A stretch of 64,000 nt of DNA, from contig NC_039511.1 of the NCBI RefSeq assembly GCF_003672135.1, positions 8,954,464 to 9,018,463 on the forward strand. Direction: 5' to 3'. Every line of letters begins with the position of its first letter. Within the stretch, counting starts at the first letter, position 1. The translations under genes were made by a program, and so were the position numbers. The notes beneath the pieces were generated by a model, which was not told where the DNA came from, searched no databases, and was given only the letters and a program-made list of their open reading frames with translations. Shown one piece after another: positions 1 to 12,299 of the stretch. The DNA comes from Ooceraea biroi (lineage: Eukaryota; Arthropoda; Insecta; Hymenoptera; Formicidae).

Positions 1-3000
1 CACCCTTCGACCTCGCGGCGCAGTTTTAGCGGTTTTGCTTATTCTTGTATCTACGGATTCAGATAATACCGATGAGAAGTCCGTTCGACCGGGTAGTCGC
101 AGTTGCGTTTAATCGACTGAATTTGATATTCCGGCTCATAAATGAGGCTGCGAAGCGAGCGCGATCGATCGTGGAAAAATTCTAGAGTTGAAACGCGCGA
201 CTCAATTCTGTAAATTCTCGCTGGGAAATTAGTAGCGACAGCGTTTATTTGATCGAATTAGATATTCCGGCTCGAGAATACAAGTATAAGAGGGTGCAAT
301 CGATTTCTGCAAAACGCCGGCCCAGGTAGCGGCCGACTCTATCTGAATTTGAATTCGCTTTTCGATTTGCAGTCAGTAAATCGTCTCTCGCTCGACGTCG
401 TGTCGGCGTTGTCGTCGCGGAAGTGGAGGGATAAAAAAAGGGAACGACCCCGTTAAGGTAACGAACGCGTCGTCGGCGACAAAGCCGAGATAAAGCCGAG
501 GCAACGTTGTCCTCTTCTGTCCGTACCATCGCGCCAAGCTACGTGCATGTACATGCGAACATGGAATGCATCGCATATATCATTCCGCGGACATACTACG
601 CGATTGAATTGAAGTTACGACGGCGAAGCCGTCCTCCGCCGACGATAAAACGATTCACGACTGTATCACTATGCATTAAGAAATGGTGGAGAGAAGGAGG
701 TGAGAGGAGGAGGAGGAGGAGGAGAAGAAGAGGAAGAAAGAGAGCAAGAGGGTGTGCAAAGAGTCTGATAAGAGCGATGGAGTACAAGCGAATGTAACAG
801 CGAACTAGAGAGGAGAGTGAGTTCTTGAAAGAAAAGCGAGACAAAAGATCCACACGATAAAGAAGAAGGCAAGGCTGGAAAGATGATAACGCGAAGGGAG
901 CCGGGAACAAAAGTGTGCGAAGCGGCAAAGGCAGATAACATAGACGCGCGTCGTGTCGTGCCTAGCAAGAGCAATTTAAGTAGATAACTTGGCAGAGAAG
1001 GATAAAGCGAGATAGGGGTCTAACGATAACCGGGTCATTCGTGATCACAATATGCAAGACGAAATCGAATCAAACCGACGATCGGGCGGACTCTCGCGTG
1101 AGATACGCGGAGGAGTCATGAGCGTGTGCGCATGGAAAAACGAAGAGCACGAGTATGGCTGCCGCAAACGGTCTGCTTATTTTATCTTTAATAAGGGAGA
1201 AGAGTGGTAATATCGCGCGAGTTCGGATGTTATCAGGTTGCATAATTATCAATGGAGATCGATATCGAGATTTTACGGTACGCTACGCTGCGCGCGAGCT
1301 TTTATGCACCACGAACGAATGGAAACAATATACATACATACGCATGTACGTAGGTACCGATTGCATGGATGTGGCGATAACGAGCACTCATAATTACTCG
1401 CCGCAAGATCGGCCGGCTATAGATGTAATAAATGTGCACGGGAGCGCAATAAACGTCCGAGAACGGATGACAAATCGTCAAACAATATCCGTGCCATCGA
1501 GCGCAGTGATTAAGGACGGCACGACGATTAACCCACCCCCTCGTAATGGCGCAAATCTAGCTTCTCGCTCTACCTTCTCCTACCGGAGGAGGACGAGCAT
1601 TTGCTCTCGGGCGCACTGATGAAGGAATCGTCGCTGGAAAGAACGCAATTTCTCACGATGTGGGTTTCAGGGCACCGGAGATACGTCGAGCTACGCTCTC
1701 GTGATATTGCGTTCCCCGCGAGAGCAGATATTCGCGTGGTCTTTAAGACGTTCAATTTAATTCTGACCGTTGACAGAACGGTATTATCGTTTCGTCGCGA
1801 GGGAATTTCGTAAATGAAGGCTTGCCATGCCGCTTGCCGTAGCTTTCTTTCACGACGCTCGAAAGATTGAAAAATATCGCGTCCGGTGTTATCGTACCTC
1901 TATACGTGCTATTATGGGGATCGCGGTCGTCCCGCGTCTTATCTCTCTCGTTTCTTTTTTCTTCGGAAATGCGAGCAGCTCCGGCCCGTAACGTCTTAAC
2001 GCGAATCCGGAGGGTTCCCCTCGTCGCTCGGGACATGAGAAATTAATGAGAACGCGCGTGGCACAAATTCGACGGAAGACGGATTATTTGCGGGGCGCGC
2101 TATCGCGTCTCACGGACCACCCTCGCAAAAGGTGTTTTCTTTGACGGGGCGCAAATCGATAACAAGGCCATTAACGGCGCGGAGCAATTTCACGCGTAGA
2201 AACGAAAGCGAAAAGAGAAGTTTAATATTTATCGCGGGGATAATGGACTTTATAACCCGCTTCGAAGAGAGGAAAACGGATTCAAGAGGGATGGAAAAAA
2301 AATAGATCTAAATGGTAGAATATACCGTACGCTGCATTAACCGGCAGCCAGTAGCCGGTTTTGTTTTTGCAATTTTTCATGGATCAATTATTTATGGACT
2401 CGTTAAGCGCCGCCGTTTTTTCTCCGTTCTGCCTTGTCTCTGTCTTCCTTATTTTCCTCAAATAACTCAGGATGCAGCATCCGTAAAGTTCTTGTACACA
2501 TTTCAGAGACAAGTAAAATAATGAACCATTTATCAGACTTATCTTATACGTAAATAGTAAAATTGTTACTCTTTCCATTTCATTCATCAATTATAATTAA
2601 TTCTCGTTCTTCCCTTTCACAATTTAAAACTCGTGACCATTGAAACACCCACAATAATTGAATAATTGAATAAATCGCAAATAATTGAATTTAATTTCCA
2701 TGCAAGTGTCAAGAAATGAGATCTCGTACTCGTACGTGTCGTATCTTCGTGAATCATCCTGTATTCATTTCACGAGAAGAAATCGCGTTGCTCGAACGGT
2801 CACGCAACGCTCACCCCATGTTCCATTCATCGCTGCGCTTTCATTCATCGAGCGTATGAGGTGTCAAACGGAAGAGAGCGAGTGCATCCCGACGAGCTCG
2901 CTCGCTTAATTGGCGAAAAGAGCATGAACTAATCGATCGTTTCGATAGTTCCAATCGCGAGGCTCTTATCGCGATCCGCGACCGTGACATCGGACCCTTT

Positions 3001-4860
3001 CGCTCGATGCCAGTCACTTTTAAATGCACGTGTTGGCGTGTCGTGAGACTCTCACGTTACGTAATATCGCGCGGCACGCGCGTAATTACAGGTGATTTAC
3101 ATTAGATTTTAATTCGATACAACAGGCCGCCGCGAACGCGTTGAAAGTGTGATCCTAATCAACCGCACACGCGACGATATCGATAATAACGCGCTGCCGA
3201 TGTGCCGCGCCTGACTCTTAATTGCCTGTCATAAATAGAAGAGCAGTGTTACATGGTTAAAGAGAAGCAAAAAGTGCCGTATAAATGTACGCCCGTGTTC
3301 ACCTCGTTAACAAGATACGCGAGGAGAAAACACCAATGAGAAAATTACAAATAATGCAGTTAAAAGCTCGCTCGATGTACGCAGAACAGTTTCTGGTCAC
3401 AACGAACGTGTACGGAAGATGTTCAAAGTGTGGCTACGGCATGTGTATGTGTATGTTGCATGTTTCATTTCACTTGAAACTCATTACGTTTCAAAGTTTC
3501 ACAATTTCGTACTTATTTTTCATTTGTTTGCGTGGAATATTACTAAGCTGTTCGTGACGTACGGTTAAAAATAGAAAAATCGCTGACGTACATAAAACAA
3601 TCTCGCAAAATCCAGAAAAGCAAAGTCAGTTTGTACATGCAAGGCGGTTTGTCCAGTGCATGCGTACTTGAGGCTCAAAAAATACGATCGACGACCCTCC
3701 AAGATTTAGATGCCTCTTTATAGCAGGTGCACAAACGGTCGGTCCAGAGCTTTAAATTTTTTAACGCAGCGGTAGCATGTTTTTGGTCCAGATTACTTCC
3801 GAAAAAAATAAAGCTAATCTTGAGAGGCCATCCGCAAATCATCGATCGGCACTAAAGGCGAAAATCTCCCGTGGGCTTTTTTTATACGAGCGTCGTTGCA
3901 CGCGCTGCGAATTTATATTTCCTCGTCTTGCCATTCGTAAAACGCCATCGTTACTGGGAGTACGTTGTGCAGAAATATTTTAGTTACCGTTTAGGTGGCA
4001 TCAAAACACTTCCCGCGGAAAATATGTTAAGTTAAGAAGTACCGTCAAGGAGCATTCGTTTCAATTTCAAGATATCGATTTTTATATACTCTTGTGCTGA
4101 AAAACGTAAAAAAATGAAAAAGTTTTGTAATCCATACCGTGAACAATTCTTAGCATAATACTGTTTTCATTAATTCTTAAAACGCTGTCCAATTTCAGAC
4201 TTTTTGCAAATTGTTACATTATTTTAGAAAAATTTGTTGCAATGACACAAGTCTAATAATAAGTCAATGAGCTGAAAAATACATGGAAACATTTAAAGCT
4301 TCTCGTCTTTAGTTATCAGCAAAAATCGTTTGAAGGCACAATCGATCTGTCTAAGTGCGAAGCACGAGAGAATGTGTTCAGAAATATCATGGCCGAGAAT
4401 AATGCACCGATATTAGTACCGGTGCCGAGGGTCATGCGATATTTAATAATAGATCAGAAACATCGTTGAAAATCGCCGATCGTTATCGATCAACAACGTG
4501 GAACAAATTTTAACCTTCATCGCATCGTCATCGCGCCGTGACTTTTTTTTTCATCTCCGTAAAAAAGGTAGAAAAGTGTTACGCAACGATACCATAAATA
4601 AAACGCTATGATAGATCGAGCGTTTCTCTTCCTGGCACATTCCGTATAACGCGCTGCACGGCGCATCTGCGCGAAAGGATTAAAGTCCTCGGAAGAGTAG
4701 GAGGGGTGTGAGACACTGGTTACGCAAGAATGCGTAATAAATGCGTGGCGCGACAGGTACGTACAACGAGGGTAGAACAACTGTCAAGGGCCGATATACG
4801 CGCGCGAAGGGGTGCGATAGGTGTCGCGCAACATCGTAATAGCCAGGCGCGGCGTAATCG
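1..4860. other. non-coding stretch, no gene recognised
   Basis: This is mixed CpG-rich and AT-rich sequence without a convincing gene. It holds a GGA/GAA-rich low-complexity run near 688-750, a short AATAATTG tandem around 2650-2690, and an AT-rich patch at about 4020-4320. Open frames here are under 155 codons, overlap on both strands and show no recognisable domain. It is probably intergenic or intronic. Confidence 0.6.
688..750 (+). repeat. GGA/GAA purine-rich low-complexity repeat
   Basis: This is a run of GGA triplets passing into GAA and GAAA repeats on the + strand. It produces poly-Arg or poly-Leu open frames that are artefacts of the repeat. Confidence 0.85.
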
Positions 4861-6130
4861 TGCCAACAAACTCGGCCGTGACGACGACCCTTAGGACCGT
4901 CCTTCGCTCGGCTACGAGCGAGAGGGGAGGAGGAGCGGCAGGTGAGGGAGGAGGAAGTCCCGGAAGAAAATTCGAAACGTGCGTGCGCCACGGCGAACGG
5001 GACGCACGCAGATACGAGAGCAGAGAGGGGGCGCGAGATGAGAGCGAGAGGAGGTTGGGGGGGCTTCGTGTCGGCGAGTGGAGGAAAGGAAGAAATGGGT
5101 CACATTAAAGGTTCATTAGGGCACGGCGGCTGGTATCTGACCCAAATTCATATTTTCCATAGTGACGGGCATGGGACGATGGAGGGGAGCGACAGGGTGA
5201 GAGTCGGGTGTGTATATATATATATATATGCGCGTGTAGGTGTGGGTGTACATGTACGTGGGGGTGGTCGGTTTGCTCGGAGCACGCCGAGGGGTGGATG
5301 GGTGGTGCGGTGCGGCGCGGGCGGGGTGGATCTGGTGAGCGAGCAGGGGTGGTGGTGCACGTCCGTGTGTACGTGTGCGCGAGTGTGCGCGCGCGTGGAA
5401 TGGGTGGGTATTCGGGTGGATAGGACAGGGTTGGTGCGTTTCTGCCACGAAGGGTCGCGGCACGCTGGTACGCAGGCGTGCGGGGCGCCGGCGCCTCCCC
5501 GCCACCTTTCGCCCTCTCACCCCCTACCCCCGTGTAGCGCGGAGCTCGCATGTTCGGGCGGGGAAGCGTCGCGACGTCTGCCGTCGGCTGCACAGTGCGG
5601 GCCCGGACGCCCACCAAGTAGTACGTTCACGTTCTAGTCGGACCGTCGAACCTCACCGTCGTAGTTTCTCTCTCCTTCTCTTTTCCATTCTCTCTTCTCA
5701 TTTTCCCTTTCTCTCTCTTTCTCTTTCTCTCTTACGTCTCCCACCTCCTCTTTCTCTTACTCTTTCTCATTCTCAATCTGCCTCGCTCTTCCCTTCTTTG
5801 CTTTTCCTCGTTTGTGCATGCATTCATCCCCCGTACGCATACGTAAACTCAGCCACGCATACACATACGTCTACGACTCTCCGAGCGCTGCCGCGCTGTT
5901 GCGACAGAGTGCGGCTGCTAGGAGTCGCAGCCAGCGTGGAAACCGACAACCGCGGCGGATTCTCGACAGCAAGGGGCGAAGCTGAGGGTCGCGTTTTATC
6001 GCGGTAGGCCGCTGCGGCCAGTAGTCACAGCGCGGCGCGTGGTCAGACACGACGGAGGTGCACCGTGCACACTGCAGTAGAAACGTCGCGCGTCAGTAGA
6101 AACGCCGCTGGATCCGGCAGAGTGCGGACA
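4860..6130 (+). promoter_or_regulatory. putative CpG-rich promoter and 5' leader region
   Basis: The block starts with GC- and G-rich sequence (about 4900-5460). A C-rich stretch follows (about 5500-5640), then a strongly pyrimidine-rich run of TCTC and TTTCTC words (about 5650-5800), then CpG-rich sequence to about 6130. Strand-asymmetric pyrimidine runs next to CpG-rich DNA are common at insect promoters and 5' leaders. Initiator-like TCAGT and TCAGA words occur near 6043 and 6091. The first ATG after the block is at 6130, but its frame has no recognisable product. Its place five kilobases upstream of mir-133 on the same strand makes it a candidate start for that primary transcript. This is inference, since no TATA box or mapped start can be shown. 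Confidence 0.35.
5212..5229. repeat. TA dinucleotide microsatellite
   Basis: This is a short perfect TA run inside otherwise GC-rich sequence, followed by alternating GCGCGTG and GTGTG words. Confidence 0.9.
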
Positions 6131-8592
6131 TGGCGCAAGGAGAAATGGTAACATCGAGTCAGACGCGCCGCGGACAGACGGTAGCGTGCAACGGGTCGAG
6201 TATCACGAACCCGACGGATACGACCCCGTCGTGCTCCCGCAACCTGTGCCTTACAGAACAACGTGTGTGTCACACGAGAGTATCAAGCGATATCCAAGCG
6301 ACTTTGATGCATCTCGGGGAAAGAGCGCGTTTGTTTACGCGCGATTCGTAGTAACATTGCCAGGAGCAGCTCTCCAGAGAGGCATACAGGAACGACGTAG
6401 ATTCGACGTAAGCGGAGAACGTCAAACGTCAGTCGCGTCCTGCTGGGCTTTCAGCGTCTTAAAGGGGCGCGATCGTTACGGATCGCACGGAGGCGAGCTT
6501 AAAATGAGGAGTCTAGGACGCCCGACGAGAGGCACGTCCGTCCTTCCGCGTTTACGGCCAGTGGCGGATTGACGGAAACTTGATGATGGGAACTTGGAGA
6601 CTCGACGGGACGACGAAGACCGAAGTTTGCTTGCCCATTGTCGGTCTAACAATAGCCGCGTGTTCAAGAAGCGTCGGCCTCTCGAGGGCGCGTCAACTTT
6701 AAAACGTGTGGCTGTTCGTGTGACCTCGTATACTCGGACAACGCGCTTTGCGCACTTTCTTCCGCCTCGCAGTAAAATTCGCAATCATGGTAATAATTGG
6801 AAATCGCGAGCGCATCGAATCAAGCTTCTCGATGCCCACGCATCGTTTCGTCACGGCAGCTCAAGTCAAGGTTGAGAAGCGTCGGAAATAGTTTTCCGAC
6901 GCTCAAAGAGCTCGCTTTAGCTGGTGCTCGTTGGTTGTCGATCCTACGATCGGAAGTTGGAAACCGTGTTAGATTGAAAGTTAGCAACGGAAGTTCCTGT
7001 TCAACTCTCTCTTTCTCTCTTTTCTCTCCTCTCTCTTCTGGGGTTTCGTATTGGTGCGCAGGAATCCATTAGAACTTGATGCCTTGCGATCAGATACGTT
7101 CTCAAAATATACCTCCTCCGCTTCATTTCTCTCATTCAAAGTGTAGCTTTACGAGTTCAATGAAAAGTGCTTCTTTCCGCTTTGAACGTCAGTTCTCACT
7201 TTGATTCCGAGAAACGTAAGTTGATTCAGCAGAATCGAATTTTCTCGATGAAGTTATGGATGCGTTTGACTGATTCGATAAATTGCGGTAAAACCACCGT
7301 GGTATTCCGAGCGTAAACAGGATTACTCATCCAAGGTTGCACTTTCCTCGTCATCGTGGCCGTTTTTACGGCCGACCGAGCGAGCGCCTCTGAATTCTTA
7401 ATCTCGAGCGGCTTGCTTTACTGCGAGTCTAATTTGAAACTCAACTTCATTAGCGGCCTAAACTTTTCTTGTTACAGCGAAAATTAAGAGAACCTAGAGA
7501 GGCAAAGCCTCCAGAGTTCAGCTCTGGCCAGCGTTTCTTCGATACTCGGGCACGAATCGTGCGCCAAGGCTGCTCTCGGTCAAGGAGCGTTAAAAATTCA
7601 TCGCTGTTTTCGATCGTTCCCTCATTACTTATTGAGAAATCCTTCGAGAGATAGGTCCCGGCTTTACTCTTGCATGAACGGTTCTCCGTTGCGAGCAAAA
7701 TCCTCTCGATATTCCGCCGTGATGTAACCAGAGTATCTTCAAGAGACGGTGATACTCATCACTCGCGAAATGTACGGTGCGCAATCCCGCGGGTCGGAGG
7801 TGACGGGCGAACATCACAATCGTCAGCGTAAGATTCCAAGTTTCATGTCCAATTTTAGATCGTTTATATTTGCGCGCTGCTATCGGCCGCGGTCGCGTAA
7901 CGTTTGGATCGCGCCATCCAAATAGAAGCCTCGGACCAATCTTGCCGCCGCAACTCGGGCAAACGAGCCCCCGTACGTCACCTCTCTCTTCACCGATCGG
8001 TTCGAAGCGAGACCTCGACCACGAGGGCGATATTAAGCTCGATAATCGTCGGACGCGGGGCAAGAGGATCGAAGCTGGATAAAAGTGAAACGGTATCGGC
8101 ACGGCTGCGAGCGGGCGGACGGGCTGAAAGTTGAATGGAACTTAAAATATACGGTATTCGATATCGAGTCCCGGTTACCTATCGACATTTACCGCGCGTA
8201 TGCATATTCCGCGGTCGACGCGAAATATTGCATGAGGACTCGCTTGAATAACAGCCTTTTCGCCCGCGAGCTCGCCAATTTCGCGTATCGAGCACGTGGA
8301 ATATCGACGTCGCATCGGTCAACTTCCGCTAATTCGCAAATTCGGGCTATTTTTACCATTGCCGGCATATTATTGGCGTTCGATCGCGATTTCTACGGTC
8401 GATCTCCCTCCGTGACGGTGCCTTCAAAACGAATCGGCTATAATTATCGAGAGTCGACGTTTGCGTACGAGCACGTGCGGCTTTTGACATTGAACGCCGC
8501 AAAGTTCTCGGAGGAAAAAAGAAGTGATCTTACGAGAGGACTTGCTCCGGATATAGGCCGGTAGATATCCCGTCGCTGCCCCTTCTTCGTCG

Positions 8593-8645
<53 letters not shown>

Positions 8646-9290
8646 TTCTCTTTCCTACTCGTGTACGTACACGCACGTACACACGTGTACATAATGCACA
8701 CTCATACTCGCGACTCGCCGTCGTCGACGAAAATATCGTCGAACGGGCAAGGGAACGTAGCAGAGTGCCGCAGAACCGTCCAACGAAACTGGGAACTTCG
8801 GCGACCGTCTGATATCTCTCGTGGCACGTCCGGCGGTCTTTCTGATCGTCGATCTGTTCGCTCGTGAGTCTTTTAAGGAATCTCTCCTGATGCGTCGAGC
8901 GCACGCAAGAAACTATCCAAGGCCGATCACGTCTCGTAGTAACGCAGTATCCTTCACCACGATGATGAAGACGACGACGACAACTTTGCTGTGCTATCGA
9001 CATTCTCTGTATCCTATCAATCTATGCGTCTCCAAGGAAAAATTACAGTTCGGTTCGTGGAGTGAATCTGCACGAGGTAGGACGCACGACAACATCTGGA
9101 CGTGAGGCGTCGCGCGTCGTTGCATAATTTCTCTAAAAATACGCGAAAACGGGCGTCCGCGGGAGGATCGCGCGAGCGATCTGAAATATTCGCGTCTCGA
9201 CGACGACACCCGGCGCCGGCTCGCGTAATCGCGAATGGTGCAGTGTTGATCACTCGGTAATCTGGCGTCGGTATACCTTGGGCGATTGTG
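6131..9290. other. non-coding stretch upstream of mir-133
   Basis: This is CpG-rich sequence with many short frames open on both strands. I see no domain, no tRNA and no transposon ends. A CT-rich patch lies near 7003-7037 and a perfect CT microsatellite at 8596-8639. It could be the first intron of a mir-133 host transcript or intergenic spacer. Confidence 0.5.
8596..8639. repeat. CT/AG dinucleotide microsatellite
   Basis: This is a perfect CT repeat of about 22 units. On the minus strand it is a GA repeat and gives the Glu-Arg runs seen in frames there. Long GA/CT tracts can bind GAGA-type factors in insects; nothing here shows that they do. Confidence 0.95.
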
Positions 9291-9531
9291 ATGGTGGTGA
9301 ATGATATCGTTCTCCCGTCGACAACCAGCGACGGGAAAGAGCAAGAGAAAGAAGTGCCCGCGCAGAGCCTCAGAATCGAGCAAACGAACGCGGAGTGTCT
9401 CGTACGTGATGTGTCGGTTTACGGAGTGCGGGTTTCGAGTGAATCTTCCGGTTACGACGTCGCCACGTCGTCGGAAATCGATCCAGCCGACGTCCGGCGC
9501 GCCTGAGGATGTCCCCAGGATCAACAGCAAG
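9291..9531 (+). CDS. weak candidate 5' coding exon, unknown product
   Basis: Two overlapping + frames open at ATG 9291 and ATG 9301. The second runs 77 codons in phase to AAG at 9529-9531, directly followed by GTATGAGA, a fair splice donor. Its translation is basic (stretches such as GKSKRKKCPRRAS) and holds CRFTECGF, a C-x4-C spacing that does not make a complete zinc finger. The other frame reads acidic and Ser-rich (for example SSESSGYDVATSSEI) and stops at 9504-9506. I recognise neither. A minus-strand frame is also open across the region, which argues that base composition is the cause. It lies 1.5 kb upstream of mir-133 on the same strand, so it could be a non-coding exon of that transcript. 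Confidence 0.18.
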
Positions 9532-11020
9532 GTATGAGATCGCGATCAAGGAACGCCCCGCGTTCGTGGGGCGTATCGCATTGCCATATTTGACGTTAGT
9601 CGAGCGGAGACGTTCCACCGAGAGACCCTCGACTCTCCTTCGCGAGCACCGCAAAGAATTCTCCTTCGGTTCTCGTGTTCTCCTTCCTCACTTCGTTCGG
9701 TCGTCGCTCTCGTTTTCACGGTACAGCCATAATTGGGACAAAATTCGCCGCTCGCGAGCGGAGCAGCCGCGTCGCGACGCGCCGCGACTTCGCGCATGGC
9801 CGCGGGGATATATTTAAACGCGCGCGTCTCGTGTTACTCGCGCATCACGCCGGGCCCAGAATAGCAATTCGCGCGCGTGCACGCGCGCGTCATTCCCCCC
9901 GATTCCACCTCGACGCAATAACTCGGTGTGATCGTCGAATTTCGTCAGGAATTTCGCTTCTGTCGCTGCTGCATTCGCCAGCGCGAACCTTCTCTCGTTT
10001 CCCGTGCGAGCGAGCAAGCGCCTCGGTTTGACCATCGAATCCGAAGATATCTCGACGCGACGAAAGAAACATCGGTCGGGGTCCTCCTCTCCGGGATTCC
10101 GCGCCGATTCCTTACGTGAGGTCCGTCGAGCTTGCTTGGCCTGGTATCGGCAGATTCCAGAAATGACTGGGTACTTGATGCTGGGAGGGTGACCGGGAGG
10201 GGGAGGGACGGCAGAACGCGGAAGGCATAGAACGCCGGCGAGGATGGCTCGAAGGATCGAGTCGGGGTCCATTGTTGCCGCCTTAATGCCTCTCTTCCTG
10301 CCAATAACCCCCCGCTTGCTCTGTCGCCGCGCACAATGACACCCTTAATGGCCGCCCGGAAGACACCGGCGTGACTTAAAGGCGCGATCCTGGCTTCTCC
10401 CTTCCGCGATGTACGATGCACGATGACGCTATTGTCTCCGTTATTAGTCCGTTTCGTACGCGTCCATGATCGATCGCGATCGTGCCGACATGCCGACATG
10501 TGCTTCTCGAAAGTGTCAATGCACTGATGTCCTTCTTCCTCATCCGGTCGCGCCGAGGAATGCGCCGGCTTCCGGTTAAAATGCGAGAAACAAAAAAATA
10601 ACGAAACGATACTTCTTGAAGCGGCGCGGTCGATGCTTGCTGCATTCCTCTCCCTCGATCGTCTGACTACATGTCTTTCCCAAACGTCGACGGTCTCTCG
10701 TAATGTCGGCCAAAGTATGGAAGTAAAGGTCAACCAATTAGCCGTGAGGTAACGCGGCGTACCGCCACCCGGCGGCGGCGGTTATCACGGATCGGGAGGC
10801 ACAAAATGTCACGGACAGAATCAGGGGTGGTCGACAATTCTGCTGTGTTCGACATTCACGGACGGATGGGCACAGCGAGTGGGACAGAGCACGCGCGGGA
10901 TACGACGCGAGAAAACGATGTGATCGCGACGCCGCGCGGGTTCTGCGACTCGCCCGAGGGATGCTACACGAGCCGACGCGAGCCAGCAAGAGAGAAGATG
11001 GACGCAAAACGGGTCTCACG
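9532..11020. other. non-coding stretch immediately 5' of mir-133
   Basis: This is CpG-rich spacer with alternating GCGC and GTGC patches near 9870-9895 and no recognisable gene. The minus-strand frame at 9945-10733 is 262 codons long but Arg/Ser-rich, overlapped by other frames and without a domain. I treat it as compositional. Confidence 0.5.
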
Positions 11021-11108
11021 TAATGTTAAGCTTAGCTGGTTGAACACGGGTCAAATATACCGCCAATTGACGCATTTGGTCCCCTTCAACCAGCTGTAGT
11101 TGACATTA
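11021..11108 (+). ncRNA. mir-133: mir-133 microRNA precursor hairpin
   Basis: This is the precursor of miR-133, a conserved animal microRNA that acts in the cytoplasm as an Argonaute guide and is best known from muscle. The 22-nt mature arm is 11076-11097; it begins TTGGTCCCC and ends CAACCAGCTGT, which I recognise as the full bilaterian miR-133-3p. The 5' arm at about 11034-11056 begins AGCTGGTTGAA and ends GGGTCAAAT. Its first 11 bases pair perfectly with TTCAACCAGCT of the mature arm, a 3x2 internal loop follows, and then nine further pairs (two of them G-U) form with ATTTGGTCC. The lower stem continues outward, TAATGTTAAG against TTGACATTA, so the hairpin spans about 88 nt with a loop near ATACCGCCAATTG. 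What is seen is sequence identity and fold; muscle expression is family knowledge. The exact Drosha and Dicer cuts are estimates. No miR-1 partner was seen in the window. Confidence 0.96.
11076..11097 (+). ncRNA. mir-133: mature miR-133-3p
   Basis: This is the mature arm of the hairpin at 11021-11108. The seed (bases 2-8, TGGTCCC) and the remaining bases match the conserved animal miR-133-3p as I know it. The 5' end could differ by one base from the processed product. Confidence 0.93.
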
Positions 11109-12230
11109 GACATCAGCCCTGAGAGAGAGAGAGGGAGAGAAAGAGAGATCAGCCGACACGACACGATCAGCCGGCCGCGGTCCATCCAGCCATTACTAGT
11201 GTGTTCGTGACAGTGAGAACGATCAGTGAGTGACGGTCTTCGATCGTCCGGACAATGCTTGGACAATATCAGTGAGACGTCAGTAGTAAATGCGTGAGTT
11301 TCGTGCGGCGAAGGTTGAGGTAATGTAACATTACATAAGCTGGACTACGTGCGATTTTTACGTACACTCTGCTAGCACGTGGAAGCGTACTGGTTCGCAG
11401 ACATTCGCACGGAAACAGGACCCGTAAGTTGATAGTAAATGTCCGTCACCGGTAATGTAAGCGGGTAATAAAACTGTTGCGTTTAGCATGCCCTCGTACA
11501 CGGCAAAGTTCAGATTATTGGCAGACGCAGACGAGGGCACTTGCAGCGAGACTTGCGGAGGCGAGAATATCAAACCGACGAATTTCACGAAAAAGCTTTC
11601 CCATATGCGTCACGTATAACGTTAAGGAATATCAGTGGAGTTCTGCAATATTGGCCCACTGGCTTCCTCCTTGAACGATTGTACTTTAATATCGACAGAG
11701 GCACTGAATTCGAATTCTTGTTAAGTTGCCCGAGTGAGTGAGATGATGAGAGATAAATAGAGAAAGTGGAAGCAATAGAAAGTTACGAGATACTTGCGAT
11801 GTACAGTAAATTAATTATAAGGAGCATTAAGTAAATTAAGATTTATATTTAAGCTTCTTGAACGTCCCCTCGCGCGCAGGATTAGTTGCTCGGCGGGACT
11901 AGCGAATGAACAGCCAGCTCCGTGATATTCGACATTTCGTTTGAGCGTGCTCGTGATAGCAACCGAGCGTTCGTGTCTGCGTGCGCTTTACAGCCATCGA
12001 CAGGATTCGTCGGGGCGATACTTCCTCGTGAGCTTTAAAAGCCCTCCGAGTCACGGCGTTTGTTCAAAATTTACTGCAGCGGCGCAGTTCCGCGCGATAA
12101 CTGCCGCCTATATAAAAGTTAAGTCTACGAATAACGGCTAGTATATAAACGATCTTACGACTCTCCGGGCACTTATATCCAACGGAATCGCCCCACTAAA
12201 TCCGGATTTCGTCATTAAATCCCCTTTTGT
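11109..12230. other. 3' flank of mir-133, no further gene seen
   Basis: A GA-rich patch (about 11119-11149) follows the hairpin. Next come two copies of ATCAGTGAG near 11222 and 11268 with initiator-like TCAGT words, and a good donor-like CCCGTAAGTTG near 11421. These could belong to exons of the primary transcript. The remainder becomes AT-rich. Confidence 0.4.
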
Positions 12231-12240
12231 GGCTGGTATC

Positions 12241-12290
12241 CCTGGCATTGGAGTCCAGGCGGGTTGCACTGGCGAGGTGCCTCGCAGTGT
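12241..12290 (+). other. pair of adjacent small hairpins
   Basis: CCTGG at 12241-12245 pairs with CCAGG at 12255-12259. Just after it, GCGAGG at 12272-12277 pairs with CCTCGC at 12280-12285, and the stem extends outward as CACTG against AGTG. Both stems are short and sit 1.1 kb downstream of mir-133. They are too small for a typical microRNA precursor and may be chance. Confidence 0.3.
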
Positions 12291-12299
12291 ACACTCGTA

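Noticed and set aside
3565..3574. MEF2-like site (TTAAAAATAG) upstream of mir-133
   Set aside because: It is a single AT-rich 10-mer 7.5 kb away, and another copy lies at 18843. Such matches are expected by chance.
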